NCBI RefSeq assembly: GCF_023806465.1
Contig: NZ_JAMSLS010000004.1
Coordinates: 12,498 to 76,497 of the forward strand
Direction of reading: 5' to 3'
DNA from: Thermomicrobium sp. CFH 73360
GTDB lineage: Bacteria; Chloroflexota; Chloroflexia; Thermomicrobiales; Thermomicrobiaceae
DNA length: 64,000 nt
The notes under the pieces were generated by a model. It ran no database searches. It had not been told where the DNA came from and worked only from the letters and a program-made list of their open reading frames with translations. How positions within the stretch are numbered: the stretch's first letter is position 1; each line of letters begins with the position of its first letter. Below are positions 27,264-33,261 of this stretch, one piece after another. The translations under genes were made by a program, and so were the position numbers.

Positions 27264-28325
27264 GATGAGCATCGCATCGCCGAAGCTATAGAAACGGTAG
27301 CGCTGTCGAATGGCTTCACGGTAAGCCTCGAGGATGAATTCGCGGCCCGCAAAGCTCGCAACGAGGAGGATCAGCGTGCTCCGGGGCAGATGGAAATTCG
27401 TGATCAGCGCGTTGACGACGCGCCAGCGATAGCCGGGATAGATGTACAAGTCAGTCCATCCGGTAAGCTCGCTGACTGCCCCCTGATCAAGTGATTCCGC
27501 GATCGATTCCAACGTGCGAGCGGCGGTGGTGCCGACCGCAACGACGCGGCGGCCGGTTCGGCGTGCTTCTTGAATGAGTGCAACTGTTTCGGCCGGGACG
27601 CGGTACCATTCAGCGTGCATCTTGTGCTGACGAACGTCCTCGACCTCGATCGGCTTAAAAGTTCCGATGCCAACGTGCAGAGTAAGTGGCGCGACAGTGA
27701 TTCCGCGTTGGCGCAATTCAGCGAGTAGGCGATCGGTGAAATGAAGACCAGCAGTCGGAGCTGCAACCGAGCCTGGATGCATCGCATAGACCGTCTGATA
27801 GCGTTCCGGATCGCGGAGTGGGGCACGAATATATGGAGGAAGCGGCACATGCCCGAAACGTTCAAGGTGCTCGGCAACTGCTGGGCTGAGTTCCACCACA
27901 ACCTGTCCTCTTGCCCTTTGCTCCAGGATCCGGAGTGGTTGCGGATCGAAGGATTCTTCATGCGGTAAAACGAGGATAATTTCTCCTGGTCGCAGCTTGC
28001 GTGCGGGACGGCCCAGCGCGAGCCAGAGTGTCGTTCCTTCCAGCGGCTGGACGAGAAGGATTTCCACTTTTCCTCCGGTCCGCCGTTGAGCCAGGAGTCG
28101 AGCGGGAAGAACTCGCGAGTCATTGACTACTAAGAGGTCACCGGGATCGAGTAGCGAGGGGAGTTCACGAAAGATTCGATGCTCAAGAGTCCGCGTCGCA
28201 CGTCGGAGAACCATGAGCCGCGCGGCATCGCGTGGCTCGATCGGTTCCTGCGCGATCAGTTCTTCAGGAAGTTCGTAATCGAACTCGTGGAGTGAGAGTG
28301 AAATCTCCTCAGGCATCGGGCTCAA
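27258..28325 (-). CDS. queA: S-adenosylmethionine:tRNA ribosyltransferase-isomerase
   Basis: QueA transfers and isomerises the ribosyl part of S-adenosylmethionine onto preQ1 in tRNA, making epoxyqueuosine. The 355-residue protein has the family N-terminus ([14 protein letters not shown]), [32 protein letters not shown] (the highly conserved AAPTAGLHF), TLHVGIGTF and [13 protein letters not shown]. The start may be TTG 28325, with GGGAG six bases upstream, or ATG 28316. Both overlap the end of ruvB, so the two genes are co-transcribed. queA next to ruvB is a common bacterial arrangement and suggests that queA shares the SOS-responsive promoter. Confidence 0.95.
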   Translation of the reverse strand: MSPMPEEISLSLHEFDYELPEELIAQEPIEPRDAARLMVLRRATRTLEHRIFRELPSLLDPGDLLVVNDSRVLPARLLAQRRTGGKVEILLVQPLEGTTLWLALGRPARKLRPGEIILVLPHEESFDPQPLRILEQRARGQVVVELSPAVAEHLERFGHVPLPPYIRAPLRDPERYQTVYAMHPGSVAAPTAGLHFTDRLLAELRQRGITVAPLTLHVGIGTFKPIEVEDVRQHKMHAEWYRVPAETVALIQEARRTGRRVVAVGTTAARTLESIAESLDQGAVSELTGWTDLYIYPGYRWRVVNALITNFHLPRSTLILLVASFAGREFILEAYREAIRQRYRFYSFGDAMLIL

Positions 28326-29376
28326 CGAAGTCTCCCTCGTTCAGTCCCTGCAGTGGCACCTGGAGAATGGCTTGTTCGGCGGGATAGGGCACGCCGAGGT
28401 GTTCGTAGGCGCGCCGCGTCGCCACCCGCCCCCGTGCGGTTCGCTGGAGGAAGCCGAGTTGAATGAGATACGGTTCGTAGACGCTTTCGATCGTATCTGG
28501 TTCCTCACTCGTTGCCGCTGCGAGCGTTTGGATGCCAACCGGCCCGCCATCGAACTTTTCGACGATCGTTCTCAAAAGCAGCCGATCGACATCGTCGAGT
28601 CCGAGTTCATCAATCGCCATGCGGTCCAGCGCCAGTCGAGCGAGTTCGGCCGTGATGGTTCCATCGCTCATTACTTGCGCATAGTCGCGAACGCGCTTGA
28701 GGAGGCGGATCGCAATGCGTGGTGTGCCTCGCCCTCGTCGGGCGATTTCAGCTGCTCCGTCCGGTGTGATGGGTACATGGAGGATGCGTGCTGCTCGCTC
28801 GACGATCGCACGCAGGGCCGGGAGATCATAAAAATCAAGGCGATACGTCGCGCCAAACCGGTCGCGAAGCGGTGAGGTCAGCAACGCCAAGCGGGTGGTG
28901 GCGCCGACAAGGGTGAACGGCGGGAGAGCGAGGCGGACGCTGCGAGCGGCCGGGCCCTTTCCAATCACCAAGTCGACTGCGAAGTCTTCCATCGCCGGAT
29001 ACAGCACTTCCTCGACGAGACGATTCAGGCGGTGGATTTCGTCGATAAACAACACGTCTCCCGGACGGAGGTTCGTCAAGATGGAAACGAGATCACCCGG
29101 ACGCTCGATCGCTGGACCACTGGTGATACGGAGATTCACGCCCATTTCCGCGGCAATGATGCCAGCGAGAGTCGTCTTCCCGAGACCCGGTGGACCATAG
29201 AAGAGTAAGTGGTCGAGCGGCTCACCGCGCTCCTGCGCGGCGCGGATCGCGATCGTGAGACTTTCCTTTACGCGATCTTGGCCGATGTACTCGGCCAAAC
29301 GCCGCGGTCGCAGCGTCTCCTCAAGATGCTGCTCACTCGCGTTCGGTCGCGGTGAAACGATCCGCGGCTCGCTCAT
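28309..29376 (-). CDS. ruvB: Holliday junction branch-migration ATPase RuvB
   Basis: RuvB is the hexameric AAA+ motor that drives branch migration with RuvA. In the 355-residue protein Walker A is [21 protein letters not shown] (about 58-75), Walker B is [11 protein letters not shown], sensor 1 is [19 protein letters not shown] with the arginine finger, and the C-terminal winged helix ends with [13 protein letters not shown]. The ATG at 29376 has GAGGTGGG upstream; a longer open frame would run through the SOS box and is rejected. ruvA and ruvC are not adjacent. A consensus SOS box lies 36 bases upstream, so LexA control is likely. Confidence 0.96.
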   Translation of the reverse strand: MSEPRIVSPRPNASEQHLEETLRPRRLAEYIGQDRVKESLTIAIRAAQERGEPLDHLLFYGPPGLGKTTLAGIIAAEMGVNLRITSGPAIERPGDLVSILTNLRPGDVLFIDEIHRLNRLVEEVLYPAMEDFAVDLVIGKGPAARSVRLALPPFTLVGATTRLALLTSPLRDRFGATYRLDFYDLPALRAIVERAARILHVPITPDGAAEIARRGRGTPRIAIRLLKRVRDYAQVMSDGTITAELARLALDRMAIDELGLDDVDRLLLRTIVEKFDGGPVGIQTLAAATSEEPDTIESVYEPYLIQLGFLQRTARGRVATRRAYEHLGVPYPAEQAILQVPLQGLNEGDFVEPDA

Positions 29377-29398
29377 CGTACCCACCTCATTCGGACAG

Positions 29399-29427
29399 AG
29401 TATACCATAGTGCGAACACGTGTTCGC
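29399..29427 (-). promoter_or_regulatory. SOS (LexA) box overlapping the ruvB promoter
   Basis: CGAACACGTGTTCG at 29413-29426 fits the Gram-positive-type LexA consensus CGAACRNRYGTTYG at every position and extends to a 16-base perfect palindrome (29412-29427). On the minus strand a TATACT -10 lies at 29404-29399. At a 17-base spacer the -35 position falls inside the palindrome, so bound LexA would block RNA polymerase. The box sits directly after the stop of the trm112 gene. Confidence 0.8.
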
Positions 29428-29428
29428 A

Positions 29429-29629
29429 TCACCGACCGGGTTCGGGTGGCGGTTCTGCTTCGTCGACGAGCAAGATCGGAATACCGTCCTCGATTCGGTA
29501 ACGGCGACCACAGCCAGTGCAGATCAAACGATCGCCATGGAGTTCCAAGCTGGCATGGCACGCCGGACAGGCGAGGATCTCGAGGAATTCAGGATCGATG
29601 AGTGGTTGCTGCTCACCCATGGAGACCAT
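29429..29629 (-). CDS. Trm112-family zinc-binding protein
   Basis: A 66-residue protein with the Trm112/YcaR pattern: LLEIL-type opening ([19 protein letters not shown]), a CPAC pair (about 21-24), then [18 protein letters not shown] (about 37-54), in which the YRI-DGIP-LL ending is diagnostic. The two Cys pairs should form a zinc site. In eukaryotes Trm112 activates methyltransferases; bacterial single-domain members are much less understood. AAAGGAG precedes the ATG. It lies between the TPR gene and ruvB on the same strand. Confidence 0.85.
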   Translation of the reverse strand: MVSMGEQQPLIDPEFLEILACPACHASLELHGDRLICTGCGRRYRIEDGIPILLVDEAEPPPEPGR

Positions 29630-29736
29630 TCGACTCCTTTCTGGCGACGATCTTACCAGTCTTATGGACTAGGCAGGGCGGATAAACGCTCGCGAGCGAG
29701 TCGTGCGTATGAATGGTCGCCGGCGGCGGCTTTCTC

Positions 29737-30213
29737 CTACCACGCACGGGCAGTCTCGTAGTCAGGAGGAGTACTTTGTTCTGCTGCCTGGCCGAGCAAG
29801 AACAGAATTTGTGGATGGTTCGGAGCGAGGGCGAGTGCAGCGTGGGGTTGAGCGATTGCATCTGCGGTATATCCATCAGCGAGAAGTGCCTGGGCGAAAC
29901 TCAGCCGGGCAGTAACATCGGCAGGTGCAGCTGCCACGACGCGTTGGAAGAGTGGTATGGCCTCCGAAAGGCGAGCAGTGTGAGCGTAGAGGTCAGCGAG
30001 GGCGAGGAGCGCCGTGCGGTCGTCTGGAGAGGCGGTGAGTGTCGCCTGGAGCTCCGCTTCAAGTGGAATGCGTCTCGGGACAGCTTCCACCGTGTTGCTC
30101 TCAGCGCCTGACCGGACGCAAGTGCGGCTGAACACAGTTGCGATGCCGGCGACGAGCAGGCTGAGAAGGAGTAGTGGGCTCCACCACCAAGAGATCCTCG
30201 TGCGGTTTCTCAT
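29737..30213 (-). CDS. Membrane-anchored TPR protein, C-terminus cut by an in-frame amber codon
   Basis: The 158-residue frame starts at ATG 30213 (AAGGGAG upstream). It has an N-terminal membrane anchor (about 10-28), then two to three tetratricopeptide-type repeats (ALADLYAHTARLSEAIPLFQRVV; RLSFAQALLADGYTADAI; ILFLLGQAAEQ). It resembles CcmH/NrfG-like TPR domains, though no cytochrome-maturation gene is nearby. The TAG at 29739-29737 follows ...ETARAW. In the same frame the sequence continues as EKAAAGDHSYARLARERLSA to TAA 29664-29662. Replacing TAG by TGG would give AWWEKAAAG, a natural TPR ending. The stop therefore looks like a point mutation or a sequencing error. Confidence 0.65.
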   Translation of the reverse strand: MRNRTRISWWWSPLLLLSLLVAGIATVFSRTCVRSGAESNTVEAVPRRIPLEAELQATLTASPDDRTALLALADLYAHTARLSEAIPLFQRVVAAAPADVTARLSFAQALLADGYTADAIAQPHAALALAPNHPQILFLLGQAAEQSTPPDYETARAW

Positions 30214-30226
30214 ATCTCCCTTGAAG

Positions 30227-30250
30227 AAAAACCCCGGTCTTTGACCGGGG
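30227..30250 (-). terminator. Terminator after tRNA-His
   Basis: On the minus strand CCCCGGTC pairs with GACCGGGG around an AAA loop, followed by a T5 tract (30231-30227). It closes the tRNA-Leu / rnpB / tRNA-His unit and lies only 13 bases before the ATG of the TPR gene, so the TPR ribosome-binding site begins right at its end. Confidence 0.9.
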
Positions 30251-30256
30251 AGTGGG

Positions 30257-30330
30257 GGTGCCTCACGGGGCTCGAACCCGTAACCACTGGATCCACAGTC
30301 CAGCGCTCTGCCAATTGAGCTAGAGGCACC
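30257..30330 (-). tRNA. tRNA-His (anticodon GUG)
   Basis: The cloverleaf folds fully. The acceptor is GTGCCTC with GAGGCAC, the D-stem GCTC/GAGC, and the anticodon stem CTGGA/TCCAG with loop CTGTGGA (GTG). The T-arm contains TTCGAGC. A G precedes position 1 (30330) and faces C73 (30257), giving the extra G(-1) that identifies tRNA-His. CCA is not encoded. Confidence 0.96.
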
Positions 30331-30349
30331 ACAAGAAAAATGGAGAGAT

Positions 30350-30711
30350 GAGCGATGCCGGGCGAGTAAGCCGAGTTCTGTTCTTGACGGTCATCTCTCT
30401 CGCCCGTGGATCACCACGGACGGTCGCTTCGTCACCTCCGCGACTGCTCTCAACCTCGGGCCTCGGCGAGCAACCTCGTAACGGCCCGTTCGGAGATTGC
30501 TGCGGGGAGGATTGCCCTTTTCACCCCGGGCCGAACCCGGTCATCGTCTCTGTTGCTCTCACGTCGACGATTGATCGACGTGCCGATCTGGACTGTCAGC
30601 GGCGCCGGTCACCGCTGCCCTGGTTTGACACCAGGCACCCCGCTCTCTGCAGCTCGGACTTTCCTCTGGCGTCTTGCTGGACGCCAGCGACCGCCCTGCC
30701 CGACATCGCTC
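30350..30711 (-). ncRNA. rnpB: RNase P RNA, type A-like
   Basis: The 362-base RNA is bounded by a 14-base-pair P1 helix (GAGCGATGTCGGGC at 30711-30698 with GCCCGGCATCGCTC at 30363-30350, one G-U). Near the 5' side is the universal AGAGGAAAGTCCGAGCT (P3-P4 region), in the middle AGCAACAGAGACGATGACCGG, and near the 3' end ACAGAACTCGGCTTAC, which closes P4 and P2. This is the catalytic RNA that removes 5' leaders from tRNA precursors. It lies between tRNA-Leu and tRNA-His on the same strand with no terminator hairpin between, so all three are probably one transcript. Confidence 0.95.
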
Positions 30712-30712
30712 G

Positions 30713-30734
30713 CGGTGATGGTCACCCATCACCG
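30713..30734 (-). other. GNRA-loop hairpin between tRNA-Leu and rnpB
   Basis: On the minus strand a 9-base-pair perfect stem (CGGTGATGG with CCATCACCG) is capped by GTGA, a GNRA tetraloop in RNA. It occupies almost the whole spacer between the tRNA-Leu 3' end and P1 of RNase P RNA, and has no T-tract. It could guide 3' processing of the tRNA or 5' processing of rnpB. Confidence 0.6.
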
Positions 30735-30743
30735 GACCGGCGG

Positions 30744-30827
<84 letters not shown>

Positions 30828-30832
30828 CCGTA

Positions 30833-30850
30833 CGAGTCCACGTGGACTCG
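30833..30850 (-). promoter_or_regulatory. 18-base perfect palindrome in the tRNA-Leu leader
   Basis: CGAGTCCACGTGGACTCG is its own reverse complement and fills the space between the predicted start of transcription (about 30852) and tRNA-Leu. It could be an operator covering the start site, or a 5' leader hairpin of the precursor. Confidence 0.5.
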
Positions 30851-30858
30851 CACTGCCT

Positions 30859-30888
30859 AGTATACCAATGCTGCGGACCGCTCGACAA
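30859..30888 (-). promoter_or_regulatory. Promoter of the tRNA-Leu / rnpB / tRNA-His unit
   Basis: On the minus strand TTGTCG (30888-30883), an 18-base spacer and TATACT (30864-30859) precede tRNA-Leu by 31 bases. The following GC-rich GGC start region is typical of stable-RNA promoters. Confidence 0.65.
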
Positions 30889-30994
30889 GGTATCAGCCAC
30901 ACGTGGGACGACCTGGGTTACCGTGCTTGCAGTATGATTCGGCGAGGCACGTTTTTGGAGTCGTACCTCCGACCGGCTTCTCAGGGTATGGCAC

Positions 30995-32722
30995 TCAGTC
31001 AGCAATCCGCCGCTCTTCTTCATAGTAGTCGACTCGGCGGGCCGTGAGAATGGCCTGGATTTCCTGAAGGCTCATACCGAAGCGATGAAGCGTGTGGCGC
31101 ACCAATTCGAGGCCTGCCTCAAAGCTTGGATGGACCACCTCACTGGCGCCTGCGTCGATCAGGCGTGTCACGAAGTTTCGGCGATCAGCGCGAGCGATAA
31201 TATCCAGAGTCGGATTCAGCGCGCGTGCTAAGCGCACTGCTGTTTCCGCGGCGAAGGCGTCTGGTACAGCGACCACGAAGACACGAGCCGTTGGGATCCC
31301 AGCTGCCAGGAGTACTTGCTCATTCGCCACGTCACCATACACCACGGTCAATCCCTCATGACGAAGTTCTCGCACCAATACTGGGTCACGATCAATCACC
31401 ACGAAACGAAACCGTCGGCGCTGGAGAACCCGTCCCACCTCCCGACCAGCTCGTCCATATCCGGCAATGACCACATGCCCGCGGAGTTTGGCTCGCTGGG
31501 GGTGGGACTCTTCTCTCTCGTCTTCCATGCGCGGTGCCGTCCCCAAGCGCTCAAGCGGGGCAGCAAGTAGCCGACCGAGCGGTCTTGACGCGCTCAGGAG
31601 AAGCGAGTTCAAGAGAAGGGAGGCAATCGCAGCCCCGATTAAGGCATTGTAAACCGTTTCGTCGATCACACCGCCGCGGAGTGCAACGAGACCGAGAACG
31701 AAGGAGAACTCACCAATCTGTCCAAGAAAAATGCCCGAGCGTACTGCAACGTCTGCCGGAAAGCCGACGAATCGGACGACAACCGCGGTGATCGTGGTTT
31801 TTAGGAGAGTTACGGTCAACAATATCGTGAGTGTCAGCGGCCACGCATCCAGAAGGCCACCAAGGTCGGTAAGAAGTCCGAGTCCAGCAAAGAACATAAC
31901 CCCAAACACGTCACGGAGTGGAAGAATTCCCCCGAGCGCTTGGTAGGAAAATTCCGATTCTGAAATCACGACTCCCGCAAGAAAAGCTCCCAGCGCGAGT
32001 GAGAGGCCTAGTCGCTCGCTGCCGATTGCGGTGCCAAATGCAAGGAGCACAACGGTCAAGAGAAAGAGCTCGCGACTCCCGCGCCGAGCAACATGGAAGA
32101 GGAGCCAAGGTACGACCCGTACGCCAAGGATTGTGATCACGAGCAAGGCGATCAGCGCGTTCGCAACTGCCACGACGAGACCGCGACCTACCTCTGCGAT
32201 GCTTGATCCAGTCAGCGCTGGTAAGAGTGCGACCAAGGGCACCACGGCGACATCCTGTGAGAGTGCGATCGCAACGGTTGGGCGAGCTGCTGGTTGTGCC
32301 AGCGTGCCGCGGTGCTCCATCAGCGTCAGTGCCACAATCGAGCTGGACATTGCTGACGCGAACGCGAGCACAAAGCATGTGGCCAGGGGCAGGCCAGTTG
32401 CAACATAAATGACAAAGGCCGTGACGGCTGTCAGCAGAATCTGTGGGAAGCCGGCGCGAACCACAAGGCGACGCATTTCAACAAGTTCCCGGAAGGAAAA
32501 TTGCACGCCGAGCGCGAACATAAGAAAGGTAACGCCAAAATCAGCGAAGGCCTGAATAATTTCCGTATCAACTGACCAGCGATCGACAATGCGACCGGCT
32601 GCAAGACCGGCAATGAGGAAGCCAACCACGACCGGTTGGCGGAGTTGCGCGGCCGCCAGACCAAATCCGATTGCCGCGGCTGACACGATAAGAAACAGCA
32701 GAGAGATCGTTTCTCTTTCCAC
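30995..32722 (-). CDS. CPA2-family cation:proton antiporter with RCK/TrkA-N domain (Kef/YbaL-like)
   Basis: The first about 390 residues hold some 12 hydrophobic helices, with the CPA2 features VGFLIAGLAAG, FADFGVTFLMFALGVQFSF and the SMSSSIVALTLM-type ion-site region. A cytoplasmic NAD(H)-binding RCK_N domain follows, starting with HVVIAGYGRAGREVG (GxGxxG) and including VYGDVANEQVLLAAG and EVVHPSFEAG. No separate RCK_C ligand domain is evident. Such proteins export K+ or Na+ in exchange for H+; substrate is not fixed by sequence. GTG 32722 (VERETISLLF) is favoured, giving 575 residues, because the upstream extension lacks family character. It is divergent from alaS. Confidence 0.9.
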   Translation of the reverse strand: MERETISLLFLIVSAAAIGFGLAAAQLRQPVVVGFLIAGLAAGRIVDRWSVDTEIIQAFADFGVTFLMFALGVQFSFRELVEMRRLVVRAGFPQILLTAVTAFVIYVATGLPLATCFVLAFASAMSSSIVALTLMEHRGTLAQPAARPTVAIALSQDVAVVPLVALLPALTGSSIAEVGRGLVVAVANALIALLVITILGVRVVPWLLFHVARRGSRELFLLTVVLLAFGTAIGSERLGLSLALGAFLAGVVISESEFSYQALGGILPLRDVFGVMFFAGLGLLTDLGGLLDAWPLTLTILLTVTLLKTTITAVVVRFVGFPADVAVRSGIFLGQIGEFSFVLGLVALRGGVIDETVYNALIGAAIASLLLNSLLLSASRPLGRLLAAPLERLGTAPRMEDEREESHPQRAKLRGHVVIAGYGRAGREVGRVLQRRRFRFVVIDRDPVLVRELRHEGLTVVYGDVANEQVLLAAGIPTARVFVVAVPDAFAAETAVRLARALNPTLDIIARADRRNFVTRLIDAGASEVVHPSFEAGLELVRHTLHRFGMSLQEIQAILTARRVDYYEEERRIAD

Positions 32723-32848
32723 CCTCTCGACCGCCTCACACGTTCGCGTGCGACATTCCAGGACATACCGCGTCAACGGTACACGGTCTTGTGCTCCGCG
32801 TGGAGGAGAACCGCTGGGTGGCCAGTCTCGGAAGAGCGTGAGGTGCAA

Positions 32849-33103
32849 CGCCTCCAGAGACCCAGGTGACTTCGCTGTCGGGTAGGGCCCAACCGTGACA
32901 CGTACTTGCAGTCGCTGAGGCTCGCTAAGAACCGTGGAACCAAGCGATGAAACGAAAAGTCCTACTGACGGCTCGGAGGAGCAACGAAGACTCAGCCTGT
33001 AGTGGGTACCGTCTACTGATCAACTCGCTAACCTCCTGACGAGCGCAGTCGGTTCGCCTTCGTCCTTGAGACAGGGTTGGCAGTGTCCGATGTGTCGCCA
33101 TCC
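32849..33103. other. Intergenic stretch between antiporter and alaS promoter
   Basis: About 255 bases with no supported gene. A 30-codon frame beginning MKRKVLLTARRSNED (32947-33039, plus) has no ribosome-binding site. GC-rich segments such as GGCTCGGAGG...GACTCAGCC could pair, but I could not fold a known riboswitch or T-box from them. Confidence 0.4.
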
Positions 33104-33132
33104 TTGACGGGCTGGACTGTACGGACTATCAT
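33104..33132 (+). promoter_or_regulatory. Promoter of alaS
   Basis: TTGACG (33104-33109), exactly 17 bases, then TATCAT (33127-33132). Transcription would begin near 33139, leaving a leader of about 120 bases before the alaS ATG. Confidence 0.6.
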
Positions 33133-33133
33133 T

Positions 33134-33145
33134 GTGTACGTACAC
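33134..33145 (+). promoter_or_regulatory. Palindrome over the alaS transcription start, possible operator
   Basis: GTGTACGTACAC is a 12-base perfect palindrome beginning two bases after the -10 element and spanning the predicted start point. Its position suits a repressor site. No regulator can be named. Confidence 0.4.
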
Positions 33146-33261
33146 TCTCCGAATGGAGGCGGGCGCTGCTCTCCGGTAGAATCGGGTTGCTCGAGCGAGC
33201 ATCGGGGCAAGGACGACAGAATCGGCTTACAGGGAGCCGCAGGGTAGGGAGTTCGATCGAG

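Noticed and set aside
30331-30349. The TTTTT between rnpB and tRNA-His as a terminator
   Set aside because: The only hairpin before it is P1 of RNase P RNA itself, eight bases away. It is too far and needed for RNA structure.
32947-33039. A 30-codon frame (MKRKVLLTARRSNED...) as a possible leader peptide of alaS
   Set aside because: No ribosome-binding site, no run of Ala codons, and it lies upstream of the better alaS promoter.
32849-33100. A cyclic-di-AMP (ydaO) riboswitch upstream of the Kef-type antiporter or alaS
   Set aside because: A short CGCTAACCTC string resembles part of the motif, but the other conserved blocks and closing stems could not be placed on either strand.
33000-33261. 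A T-box or other riboswitch ahead of alaS
   Set aside because: The only similar string (GGGTACCG at about 33004) lies upstream of the promoter and lacks the T-box core and specifier loop. No terminator/antiterminator pair was found.
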